Of a stretch of DNA of 7,950 nt, positions 1 through 6,044 are shown in pieces (position 1 is the stretch's first letter; every line of letters starts with the position of its first letter). The DNA comes from Planctomycetota bacterium (GTDB taxonomy: Bacteria > Planctomycetota > Phycisphaerae > WQYP01), in contig JAJZOA010000018.1 in assembly GCA_021852225.1 (NCBI GenBank), positions 1-7,950 of the forward strand. Reading direction: 5' to 3'. The notes beneath the pieces were generated by a model, which had not been told where the DNA came from, made no database searches, and saw only the letters and a list, made by a program, of their open reading frames with translations. The translations under genes and the position numbers were made by a program.

Positions 1-502
1 CGATCTGCGCGGCTTTGGCAACGGCCATCACGTTGTACATGGGAATGTATTTTTCGGCCCCCAGATAGCTGAGTGTAAGGATAGAGCCATTGGCATTCAT
101 GATGGGTTGCGAAGCGCGCGCCAGCGCCACCAGCGAATAGGCACTGATATCCAAGGCCGTTTTCCATGCTTCACGTGTGGTTTGCAGGAACGGATTGTGC
201 AGGGCTTCGGCCGGTGCAAAGGCCAGCGAATGAACCAGAATGTCAAAGGTGCCGAATTTTGCGGCGGCGGTTTCCATGGTCCGTGCAATGTCGGCATCGT
301 TACTCACATCACAGGGGGCCAGAAACGCCGGCTTGAACGGCTCAACCGCCTTGACGACACGGCGCTCAATTTTTTCGCCCGGAAGGTGGGAAAAAGCGAG
401 TTGGCAGCCCGCCTCATGCAATGCGTGGGAAATATGCCAGCCAATCGAATACTCATTGAGCACGCCGAAAACCAGTGCTTTTTTACCCGCCAGAATGGAC
501 AT
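1..502 (-). CDS. fabI: Enoyl-[acyl-carrier-protein] reductase (NADH), FabI type; C-terminus cut by window edge
   Basis: Catalyses the last step of each fatty-acid elongation cycle, reducing trans-2-enoyl-ACP with NAD(P)H in the cytoplasm. Only the first 167 residues are inside the window; the family is usually about 255-270 long. The N-terminal nucleotide-binding strand reads VFGVLNEYSIGWHIS (11-25), the FabI version of the SDR glycine motif. CDVSNDADI (64-72) and HSLAFAP (91-97) follow. The active-site segment is LSYLGAEKYIPMYNVMAVAK (144-163), giving Tyr146, Tyr156 and Lys163, the same numbers as in E. coli FabI. This Tyr-x6-Lys spacing separates FabI from FabG-type reductases. The ATG at 500-502 has AAGGA at 510-514, 7 bases upstream. 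It lies 75 bases after rpe on the same strand and is probably the third gene of a pgk-rpe-fabI transcript. No clear promoter of its own was seen. Confidence 0.95.
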   Translation of the reverse strand, partial: MSILAGKKALVFGVLNEYSIGWHISHALHEAGCQLAFSHLPGEKIERRVVKAVEPFKPAFLAPCDVSNDADIARTMETAAAKFGTFDILVHSLAFAPAEALHNPFLQTTREAWKTALDISAYSLVALARASQPIMNANGSILTLSYLGAEKYIPMYNVMAVAKAAQI

Positions 503-577
503 ACCCGAATCCTTTTTCAAAATAAGATCAGTTGAACGTATTTGCCGGGCTTCATCCGCGGCCGCCGTGCCAGGTTG

Positions 578-1270
578 CTACCGCGGGTAGTCTCCGCGCA
601 GCAGTTGAATGGTGCCGGACCGCTGCGAAGCACGGAATATTGCCGCACCGGCGACCAGAACATCGGCACCGGCCTCCAAGGCGTCGTGGGCGGAACGAAT
701 TCCGATGCCGCCATCTATTTCCAGCCGTTGTTTAGGCGTCAGGCGGTGGCGGAACCAGGAGACTTTTTCCAGTGTTTCGGGCATGAAGCTTTGGCCGGTA
801 AAGCCGGGATGAACGCTCATGACCAGCACCAGGTCCAGCACATTGATTACAGGTTCCAGCAGTTCAGGTGGTGTTTCAGGGTTAAGGGCGACGCCCGCGG
901 TGGCACCAAGGTCATGAATGCGGCGAATAAGATTCTCCGCGCCAAACTGTTTAAGTCCGGGCGCTTCAATGTGAAACGTCAGGTGGCTGGCACCGGCGTC
1001 AATAAACGGCTTTATAAAATCCTGCGGATCGGTCACCATCAGGTGAATATCCTGCATTAACTGGCATGAGCGTGCCAGGGCCTGAACCATATCCGGACCC
1101 ATTGTCAGGTTGGGCACAAAGTGCCCGTCCATAATGTCCACATGCAGCAAATCCGCGCCCGCCCGCTGGGCGTCCATGGCTTCCTCGGCGATTCGGCCGA
1201 AATCCGCCGCCAGAATGGAGGGCGCGATCAGCGGCAGGTGGGGCGGCCGTAGAAAAATGTTGCTGCTCAT
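578..1270 (-). CDS. rpe: Ribulose-phosphate 3-epimerase
   Basis: Interconverts ribulose 5-phosphate and xylulose 5-phosphate in the pentose-phosphate pathway (or Calvin cycle); cytoplasmic, metal-dependent TIM barrel. The 230-residue product has the full set of family motifs: [10 protein letters not shown] (15-24), [16 protein letters not shown] (43-58), HLMV (76-79), LNPETP (129-134), [13 protein letters not shown] (150-162), IDGGI (185-189) and VAGAAIF (206-212). The expected metal ligands are present as His43, Asp45, His76 and Asp186, with Asp45 and Asp186 as the acid/base pair. Ser18 fits the substrate-binding serine. Length is normal (about 220-230). The ATG at 1268-1270 has GGAAG at 1277-1281, 6 bases upstream. 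It starts 74 bases after the pgk stop and ends 75 bases before fabI. Dense overlapping reading frames on the plus strand here are shadows. Confidence 0.97.
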   Translation of the reverse strand: MSSNIFLRPPHLPLIAPSILAADFGRIAEEAMDAQRAGADLLHVDIMDGHFVPNLTMGPDMVQALARSCQLMQDIHLMVTDPQDFIKPFIDAGASHLTFHIEAPGLKQFGAENLIRRIHDLGATAGVALNPETPPELLEPVINVLDLVLVMSVHPGFTGQSFMPETLEKVSWFRHRLTPKQRLEIDGGIGIRSAHDALEAGADVLVAGAAIFRASQRSGTIQLLRGDYPR

Positions 1271-1319
1271 GAATCACTTCCAAACTATGGAATGACCGGG
1301 GATGGGCCGGGGAACGACC

Positions 1320-1337
1320 GGAAAACGATTGCGTTCC
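1320..1337. repeat. Imperfect inverted repeat just downstream of pgk
   Basis: Six paired bases (GGAACG against CGTT..CC with a two-base bulge) around a four-base loop lie 7 bases past the pgk stop, in the pgk-rpe gap. No T-run follows, so it is not a convincing terminator. It might be an intercistronic stem affecting mRNA processing, or chance. Confidence 0.2.
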
Positions 1338-1344
1338 ACCGGCA

Positions 1345-2535
1345 TCAAGCGTTGTCCAGAATATCCAGGCACGCAAACCCCTTGCCTTCCATAAATTCCA
1401 GACTCGCGCCGCCGCCCGTCGAAACGTGCGACACTTTTTCCGCCAGATGGAACTGTTCAATGGCGGCGGCTGAATCTCCGCCGCCGATAATTGTCGTCGC
1501 ACCCTTGCTGGTAATGGAAGCCAGTGCTTCAGCAACCACGCGGGTTCCGTTCTGGAACGGTTTTTTCTCAAACACGCCCATCGGGCCATTCCAGACCACG
1601 GTTTTGGCGGCAGCGATTTTAGCGCGGTAAAGTTCGGCGGTTGCCGGGCCGATGTCCAAGCCTTCTTTGTCGTCTGGAATATTTCCGGCCACGACCTGGG
1701 TTTGTGCCGTATCGCTGATCTGGTCGCTGATAACGGTATCTACTGGCAGAATCAGTTTGCCGCCGGCTTTTGCAAGCAGCTCTGCCGCCAGTCCGACTTT
1801 ATCCTTTTCACACAGTGATTTGCCGATTTTCTTTCCCTGAGCCAGGAAAAAGGTATAGGCCATCGCACCACCTATCAGCACGGTATCCGCCTTGGAAAGC
1901 AGATTCTCGATCACCGCAATTTTGTCGGAAACCTTCGCCCCGCCCAGAATAGCGACAAACGGCCGCACCGGATGTTCCAGTGCCTGACCAAGAAATTTGA
2001 GTTCTTTTTCAAAAAGGAAGCCTATGGCGCAATTGCCCTGGCCAAGCGCCGCCGGCACACCGAACGTGGAGGCATGCTTTCGATGGGCGGTGCCGAACGC
2101 ATCGTTGACATACAGGGACCCAAGTTTTGCCAGTTCCGTGGCCAGGGCGGGGTCGTTCTTTTCCTCGCCCTTGTGAAAGCGGGTGTTTTCCAGAACCAGA
2201 ATTTCCCCCGGCTGCATCGCGCTGGTCAAGGCCGTCACCGCGGGTCCAATGCAGTCATCGGCCATTTTGACCGGTTTTTTCAGCAGTTCAGACAGGCAGA
2301 TGGCGGTCGGCTTGAGTGAATATTTCGCTTCCGGTCCACCCTTCGGGCGGCCAAGATGGCTCATGAGAATGGCTTTGCCGCCCCGTTCGACAATGCTTTT
2401 AATGGTGGGGAGTGCCGCGACGATACGTCGGTTATCGGTAATTTGGCCCTGTTCGTTGAGGGGCACGTTAAAGTCAACGCGAACCAGAACATTGCGATTT
2501 TTAACATCTAATTGGGCAACTGTCTTTTTTGTCAT
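1345..2535 (-). CDS. pgk: Phosphoglycerate kinase
   Basis: Transfers phosphate from 1,3-bisphosphoglycerate to ADP, the first ATP-yielding step of lower glycolysis; reversible, cytoplasmic, monomeric two-domain enzyme. The 396-residue length is normal. Substrate-binding motifs in the N-domain are RVDFNVP (19-25), SHLGRPKG (59-66), [14 protein letters not shown] (115-128) and [10 protein letters not shown] (143-152). C-domain nucleotide motifs are [10 protein letters not shown] (about 200), GPMGVFE (317-323), GGGDSAAA (351-358) and [10 protein letters not shown] (372-381). I chose the ATG at 2533-2535 because [20 protein letters not shown] matches where the family starts. AAAGAG at 2545-2550 is a weak ribosome site 9 bases upstream. 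The frame stays open up to a TTG at 2649, but that TTG is part of the likely -35 box. An in-frame GTG at 2551-2553 is a lesser alternative. First gene of the probable pgk-rpe-fabI unit. Confidence 0.97.
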   Translation of the reverse strand: MTKKTVAQLDVKNRNVLVRVDFNVPLNEQGQITDNRRIVAALPTIKSIVERGGKAILMSHLGRPKGGPEAKYSLKPTAICLSELLKKPVKMADDCIGPAVTALTSAMQPGEILVLENTRFHKGEEKNDPALATELAKLGSLYVNDAFGTAHRKHASTFGVPAALGQGNCAIGFLFEKELKFLGQALEHPVRPFVAILGGAKVSDKIAVIENLLSKADTVLIGGAMAYTFFLAQGKKIGKSLCEKDKVGLAAELLAKAGGKLILPVDTVISDQISDTAQTQVVAGNIPDDKEGLDIGPATAELYRAKIAAAKTVVWNGPMGVFEKKPFQNGTRVVAEALASITSKGATTIIGGGDSAAAIEQFHLAEKVSHVSTGGGASLEFMEGKGFACLDILDNA

Positions 2536-2620
2536 AACGAAGAACTCTTTCACTGTTACGCACCGCAGCGGGGCAAGGCTGGCCGGCAGGCAGTCCCTAT
2601 GCCTTCTTACGTTTGGTGTT

Positions 2621-2649
2621 ATGCTATGGAATAGGGCACAAGTGGTCAA
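2621..2649 (-). promoter_or_regulatory. Probable sigma-70-type promoter of pgk
   Basis: On the minus strand, TTGACC (2649-2644, 5 of 6 consensus bases) is separated by exactly 17 bases from TAGCAT (2626-2621, 4 of 6). Transcription would begin near 2614, giving a leader of about 80 bases before the pgk ATG. It is the best -35/-10 pair I saw upstream of this gene set. Confidence 0.5.
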
Positions 2650-2682
2650 GGCGGGTGTAATGATGCGGCCTCTGTGCCACTA

Positions 2683-2841
2683 TTAAACGAACCGGCGGAA
2701 CGTCGCGCGACTCAATTGAACCGCTTCCTCTCCAGACGCCACGGGGGCACAATCGCCCGGAGCAGTCAATCGTAGATCGGGAATAGCGCGCCAATACCCA
2801 TCAATTTGCGATGGCGGCCGGTGCGCTTTGCGAATGCCCAT
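2683..2841 (-). CDS. Possible small protein, 52 residues, unknown
   Basis: Begins with ATG at 2839-2841, 12 bases after the stop of the cobalamin-binding gene and on the same strand; ends with TAA at 2683-2685. The stop of the upstream gene overlaps a GAGGGG Shine-Dalgarno that sits 8 bases before this ATG, an ideal spacing that suggests translational coupling. The product starts MGIRKAHRPPSQIDGYWRAI and ends SRATFRRFV. It is basic, with one Cys and no signal peptide or membrane segment. I recognise no family. Roughly half of third codon positions are G or C, no better than background, so codon use does not settle it. It could be chance, since short open frames are common in this composition. 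Confidence 0.3.
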   Translation of the reverse strand: MGIRKAHRPPSQIDGYWRAIPDLRLTAPGDCAPVASGEEAVQLSRATFRRFV

Positions 2842-2853
2842 CTAAAAATCCCC

Positions 2854-3525
2854 TCACAACTCCGTCGGAGTCGCGGTCGAATAGCCGAATTCCGTGGCAA
2901 GGCAGCGGGTAAACCGCACGATTTCCGGAGCGGTGTGATCGGCCATGGATCGCGCAAATAATTCGGGATAGGCGTTAATCGCCATGCCGCCAATCCAGAT
3001 CGAACGGCTGAAACCTGTGGCGCGAAGCGTGCGAATAATCCGCCGCGCTATTGCGGCCTGCCGCGGAATAGAACAGGATATCGCCAGCAGGTCTGGATGG
3101 TGCTCCTTGACGGTTTGAATAATCACGCGTTCGGTCGAATCAATGGGTGGGATTATCACGTCCCAGCCGTCGCGCCAAAGCCAGTCGCCAATCAGTTCCA
3201 AGCCGGCTCCGTGCATTTCGCCGGGCAGATTGCTCGCCACAACTTTTAATCCCAACGGAGGTTGCCGCTTTAGTTGCAAACGGATTCTGGCCAGGACCTT
3301 GCGGATGTCGGCAAAAGTTCTTTGACTTTCTTCGTGGGTCAGTTCTCCGCGTGTCGCCCAGGCCCCAGCCAGACCGATGACCGGCAGCATGATATTCAAG
3401 TGTACGGCCTCGGCAGTCGACCTTTCCAGATATCGGTCAATAAGACCGGCGGCGCGGGAATAATGCCCGCGCCGCAGCAGCGTGAACAGACGCAAAGCTT
3501 CAGGTGAAAAATTGGCCTCCGGCAT
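2854..3525 (-). CDS. Cobalamin-binding domain protein (helical cap + B12-binding fold, no HTH)
   Basis: A 223-residue cytoplasmic protein with two domains. Residues 1-90 are a helical cap resembling the four-helix B12 cap of CarH and methionine synthase (W56-ATRGELTHE-E66). Residues 92-215 are a Rossmann B12-binding domain with motifs E103-x-H105-x-x-G108, then 41 residues, S150-C-S152, then 26 residues, G179-G180. The spacing matches the canonical DxHxxG-41-SxL-26/28-GG pattern exactly, so base-off binding with His105 as lower ligand is likely. The first motif residue is Glu rather than Asp. There is no DNA-binding, methyltransferase or mutase domain. It could therefore be a B12 or light sensor acting through a partner, or a corrinoid carrier. 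It is divergent from nfeD. The ATG at 3523-3525 has only a weak GGA about 10 bases upstream. TGA at 2854-2856 overlaps the ribosome site of the small ORF. Confidence 0.85.
   Translation of the reverse strand: MPEANFSPEALRLFTLLRRGHYSRAAGLIDRYLERSTAEAVHLNIMLPVIGLAGAWATRGELTHEESQRTFADIRKVLARIRLQLKRQPPLGLKVVASNLPGEMHGAGLELIGDWLWRDGWDVIIPPIDSTERVIIQTVKEHHPDLLAISCSIPRQAAIARRIIRTLRATGFSRSIWIGGMAINAYPELFARSMADHTAPEIVRFTRCLATEFGYSTATPTEL
2859..2871. repeat. Perfect 13-base palindrome at the 3' end of the B12 gene
   Basis: ACTCCGTCGGAGT has 6-base arms about a central T and lies in the last codons of the cobalamin-binding gene. In RNA it would give a five-pair stem with a three-base loop just ahead of the GAGGGG site of the possible small ORF. 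It is not a standard terminator. Confidence 0.3.
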
Positions 3526-3534
3526 ACAGAATAT

Positions 3535-3544
3535 CCAATATTGG
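3535..3544. repeat. Palindrome CCAATATTGG next to the B12 gene start
   Basis: A perfect 10-base palindrome centred about 15 bases ahead of the ATG of the cobalamin-binding gene, overlapping its weak ribosome site. It has no loop, so it would act as DNA rather than as an RNA hairpin. It could be a half-operator or chance. Confidence 0.25.
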
Positions 3545-3582
3545 GGATCAAAAGCTGGGCGGATGGCCGGTCGGTGTTCCGC

Positions 3583-3598
3583 CCGTGATAGTTCACGG
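3583..3598. repeat. Inverted repeat CCGTGA-TAGT-TCACGG, possible operator
   Basis: Perfect 6-base arms with a 4-base centre, about 58 bases upstream of the cobalamin-binding gene. It overlaps the -10 element of that gene's candidate promoter, a placement typical of repressor sites. The binding protein is unknown. Confidence 0.35.
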
Positions 3599-3613
3599 CC
3601 CCGGTCCGTTCAA
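3585..3613 (-). promoter_or_regulatory. Candidate promoter of the cobalamin-binding gene
   Basis: On the minus strand, TTGAAC (3613-3608, 4 of 6) is followed after 17 bases by TATCAC (3590-3585, 4 of 6). The leader would be about 50 bases. A rival -10, TACAAT, lies just upstream with a poor -35. The call is modest. Confidence 0.3.
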
Positions 3614-3752
3614 TACAGCTGAATTGTATACCGATCCGGCCGGGTGATAAATCCGGCGCAAAAGATTTACCCTTGTTGTCTGGCGGCGCAAGTATTTCCA
3701 CTCCGGTGGGGTGTCAGTCAGAATACGGGTGATTTGCGGGTCGGGCACTGGT

Positions 3753-3781
3753 TTGTCGGGGGCGAACGACTGATCTATGAT
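3753..3781 (+). promoter_or_regulatory. Probable promoter of the NfeD pair
   Basis: TTGTCG (3753-3758, 4 of 6) is followed after 17 bases by TATGAT (3776-3781, 5 of 6). Transcription would start near 3788, leaving a leader of only about 17 bases, with the AAGGA ribosome site (3788-3792) at the very 5' end of the message. Confidence 0.5.
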
Positions 3782-3804
3782 ATTTCAAAGGAAATGGAAC
3801 CAGA

Positions 3805-5412
3805 ATGAACAACATGCGTGGGAATAATTGGATCACACCCGGGCACTTGCGGCTTATAGGATATGTGTTCATCTGTTGGCTATTCCCGGCCATGTTTCTG
3901 TGCCTTTCATCGGCCATGGTTCAGGCTGCGCCCGCAATCGGTGGGCTGGTTCCAGTGGAGGCCAGATCGCACAATCATGCGGCGATTATTACCGTGCGCG
4001 GTCCGGTAGATCAGATCACCTTCACCAGCGTGCAGCGCCGCGTGCTGGCGGCGAAAAAGGCGGGAGCTTCACTGTTGATTCTTCGCATCAACAGTGTCGG
4101 TGGCGTGACCAAGCCGGCACTGGCCACCGCCAGACTGTTACGGTCTGCGGGAATTCCGACTGTGGCCTTTGTGTCTGGTTCGGCACTCGGCCCATCACTG
4201 CTTATTGCCGCCGCGTGCGACAAAATTGTCATGGCCCCTGGTGCGATGCTGGGTGATGGCGATTCGCTGCGGATTCGCGGATCGGCCGGAAAAGCTCTGG
4301 CCAGCGATCTTCACGCCAAGGTGGCCAATCCGATAGCCGCCTCTCTGGAAAAAGATTCCGCAAAAGGCTATCCGATGCTGATTCTGCTGGGAATGGTGGA
4401 TCGGGCGATACAGATTGATGAAGTGGAAAACGGTACGAATGGCTCAAGAAAATTCCTTACGCCCGCCGCCCGCCGCGCATTATTTGCGGTTCCGGCCGGC
4501 AAGGCGGCTGCCGGCGCGCCGGTTCCGCTGGCGGACCAATGGCGATTTTTGCGGCGCGCCAAAAAGGCCGGCACCCTGCTGACGGTGGACGCCCGCGATG
4601 CGGCTCGCATGGGTCTTAGTTCCGCGACAGTACGCGGGCATTTGCAGTTGCGCACCGCACTGCGGATTACAGGCGCAAAAATTGATGTCCTGCATCTGGA
4701 CTTTCTGGAAAATCTTTCACGCTGGCTGTCAACGCCGACAGTCCGGTTCTTTCTTTTCGTTATCATGCTGGTGTGCGGATATATGGAATTTGCCCACCCG
4801 GGAATTACTATTCCCGGCGGCGTGGCGGTGCTGGCGCTGATTCTTTTGCTGGGCGGACCGCTGATTACCGGCCTGGCCAACTGGGGTGTGCTGGCAGTTG
4901 TGGCGCTGGGCGTCATCATTATTCTTTTTGATATCATTCACTTTGGTGGTATCGGCGTATTGGCTGTTCCCGGATTGCTGCTGGTGGCTGCGGGCATTGT
5001 CGCTTCGTTTATACCGCCGGATACCGGTTCATTTGATTCCAATGCGAGTTTAAGCGCTTTGAGAACCGGTATGACGGTTACAACTCTCGGTTTGCTTACC
5101 GGCGGAGCGATTATTCTAGCGCTCATGCGGTATTTAAAAGTAACGCCTGGCCTGCGACGTTTTGCGATCGCAGCCGGCAAGGCACCCGATGTGGAGGCTT
5201 TGTACGCCAAAACCGCGCCCCGGCGTGATGTGGTGTTTCCCGGCGCCGTCGGCCGGGCGGTAACAGATCTTCGCCCTGCCGGAAAGGCCCGTTTTGGCGA
5301 CGATCTGGTGGATGTCATGGCGGAAAATGAATACATCAATGCCGGCTCAGTTGTGACGGTGGCACACCAGACGGAGAATCGCACTTGGGTTCGGCCGGTA
5401 AATACCGGATAA
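3805..5412 (+). CDS. Long-form NfeD protein: signal peptide, ClpP/SppA-like domain, membrane region, OB domain
   Basis: A 535-residue membrane protein of the NfeD long family, thought to act in membrane quality control with flotillin-like proteins. Residues 1-42 are a long signal peptide with a hydrophobic core (about 18-38) and a likely cut after VQA. Residues 58-215 form the ClpP/SppA-like domain, with GG at 99-100 and MAPGAMLG at 143-150. Hydrophobic helices span about 313-330, 338-356, 359-378, 382-402 and 424-441. Residues 478-531 form the NfeD OB fold (GAVGRAVTDLRPAGKARFGD...). Aligning on MAPG puts Gly129 where the family has the nucleophilic Ser of SAG; Lys172 (KVAN) fits the dyad lysine. 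The protease may therefore be inactive. ATG is at 3805 with AAGGA 12 bases and GGAA 5 bases upstream. It ends in tandem stops (TAA TAA). Confidence 0.92.
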   Translation: MNNMRGNNWITPGHLRLIGYVFICWLFPAMFLCLSSAMVQAAPAIGGLVPVEARSHNHAAIITVRGPVDQITFTSVQRRVLAAKKAGASLLILRINSVGGVTKPALATARLLRSAGIPTVAFVSGSALGPSLLIAAACDKIVMAPGAMLGDGDSLRIRGSAGKALASDLHAKVANPIAASLEKDSAKGYPMLILLGMVDRAIQIDEVENGTNGSRKFLTPAARRALFAVPAGKAAAGAPVPLADQWRFLRRAKKAGTLLTVDARDAARMGLSSATVRGHLQLRTALRITGAKIDVLHLDFLENLSRWLSTPTVRFFLFVIMLVCGYMEFAHPGITIPGGVAVLALILLLGGPLITGLANWGVLAVVALGVIIILFDIIHFGGIGVLAVPGLLLVAAGIVASFIPPDTGSFDSNASLSALRTGMTVTTLGLLTGGAIILALMRYLKVTPGLRRFAIAAGKAPDVEALYAKTAPRRDVVFPGAVGRAVTDLRPAGKARFGDDLVDVMAENEYINAGSVVTVAHQTENRTWVRPVNTG

Positions 5413-5421
5413 TAAGCGTTC

Positions 5422-5444
5422 AATCCGGCAGAGGTGTCCGGATT
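5422..5444 (+). repeat. Hairpin between the two NfeD genes
   Basis: AATCCGG (5422-5428) and CCGGATT (5438-5444) form a perfect 7-base stem around a 9-base loop in the 60-base gap. Only a short TTTT follows, at 5451-5454, 6 bases beyond the stem, so it is at best a weak attenuator or RNA-stability element. Confidence 0.35.
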
Positions 5445-5472
5445 CTGAAATTTTGCAACCGGAACAGTTCTC

Positions 5473-5970
5473 ATGCCCATTGAACTTATTCTGACCGCAG
5501 CGGTCCTGTTTATTGCCGCAATTGTCATGTTAATGGCCGAGCTTTTTGTTCCGGCGCACGGGTTGCTGCTGGTGTTTTCCTGCGCCCTGGCCATAGCGGG
5601 CGTAGCCGCCTGTTTCATGGTTTCGCCCCTGGCTGGCATCGTCGGCGTCGTCCTGGTTTTATGTGCCGCACCGGTGGCGCTTTATTTGACCGTGCGTTAT
5701 TACCCGCAAAGCCCCGTGGGCCGGCGGATCGTGTTGCGCCAGCCGCCGCCAGGAAGTATTAAGGGATTAGAGAAGGAAACCAGCGAACTGGCGGCCATGC
5801 TGGGTCATACGGGCGTGGCCGTTTCCACCCTGCGGCCTGCCGGCACGTGCGATTTTTCAGGCAAACGGATGGCCTGCGTCAGTGAGGGGGCGGTCATCAA
5901 TTCCGGCAGTCCGGTGGTGGTAATTGGTACATCGGGCATGCAATTGCTGGTGCGACAGGCCACTGCATAA
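5473..5970 (+). CDS. Short-form NfeD protein (membrane region + OB domain)
   Basis: A 165-residue membrane protein lacking the protease-like domain. Hydrophobic segments cover about 4-24, 30-50 and 53-76. The ELFVPAHGLL segment (23-32) matches the 'ELFxPSxGLL' membrane signature of the family. After a polar linker (77-108), residues 109-161 form the NfeD OB fold: LGHTGVAVSTLRPAGTCDFSG, then SEGAVINSGSPVVVIG. These mirror the OB domain of the upstream gene, so the two products are paralogous at the C-terminus. The start at 5473 has GGAA 8 bases upstream and is 60 bases after the long NfeD gene, so co-transcription is likely. The two may form a membrane complex. No flotillin-like (SPFH) gene follows; the next gene is convergent. 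The OB fold is clear; the exact role is inferred. Confidence 0.85.
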   Translation: MPIELILTAAVLFIAAIVMLMAELFVPAHGLLLVFSCALAIAGVAACFMVSPLAGIVGVVLVLCAAPVALYLTVRYYPQSPVGRRIVLRQPPPGSIKGLEKETSELAAMLGHTGVAVSTLRPAGTCDFSGKRMACVSEGAVINSGSPVVVIGTSGMQLLVRQATA

Positions 5971-6009
5971 CGGCTTTTTGCCCGTAATACAGGTGGGGCC
6001 GTCAATTGA

Positions 6010-6044
6010 AAATAGGACTATATCACATGAACGATTGTCTATTT
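6010..6044. repeat. Weak inverted repeat between convergent genes
   Basis: AAATAGGAC (6010-6018) and GTCTATTT (6037-6044) pair over 8 bases with one bulged G, around an 18-base loop, spanning the stop of the PDZ gene. It is A/T-rich and has no strong U-tract. It might be a poor bidirectional terminator for the two converging units; no better one is visible in 5971-6038. Confidence 0.2.

Larger units (their letters stand above)
2536..2853. other. 318-base region between pgk and the B12 gene
   Basis: This gap holds, in minus-strand order, a possible 52-codon small ORF (2683-2841), the pgk promoter (2621-2649) and a leader of roughly 80 bases before the pgk ATG. A six-base inverted pair (GGCACA 2635-2640, TGTGCC 2673-2678) flanks the -35 box and could be an operator or chance. 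I saw no T-tailed hairpin terminator and no riboswitch consensus. Confidence 0.6.

Noticed and set aside
268..290. Ala in HSLAFAP of FabI where E. coli has Gly93, a triclosan/diazaborine resistance position
   Set aside because: Ala is a normal residue there in other FabI proteins such as that of S. aureus, so it says nothing about resistance.
107..535. 142-codon plus-strand frame over fabI
   Set aside because: It is antisense to a clearly recognised FabI coding sequence and shows no motif of its own.
2536..2649. N-terminal extension of pgk to a TTG start at 2649
   Set aside because: The extra 38 residues are not part of the PGK family, and the TTG lies inside the likely -35 box, so it would not be transcribed.
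2766..2993. 75-codon minus-strand frame across the end of the B12 gene
   Set aside because: It overlaps the well-supported cobalamin-binding frame in another register, with no ribosome site and no recognisable motif.
3526..3804. Cobalamin riboswitch upstream of the B12 or NfeD genes
   Set aside because: I found no B12-box-like core or the multi-helix layout on either strand; the leaders predicted here are too short.
4368..5639. Long minus-strand frames (189 and 233 codons) opposite the NfeD genes
   Set aside because: They are antisense shadows of the NfeD genes, rich in Arg, Ser, Thr and Pro as expected for G+C-rich antisense frames; no motifs seen.
5964..5990. ACGGC-TTTTT-GCCCGT hairpin after the short NfeD gene as a terminator
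   Set aside because: The stem is about five pairs with a bulge, and the T-run is in the loop rather than after the stem.
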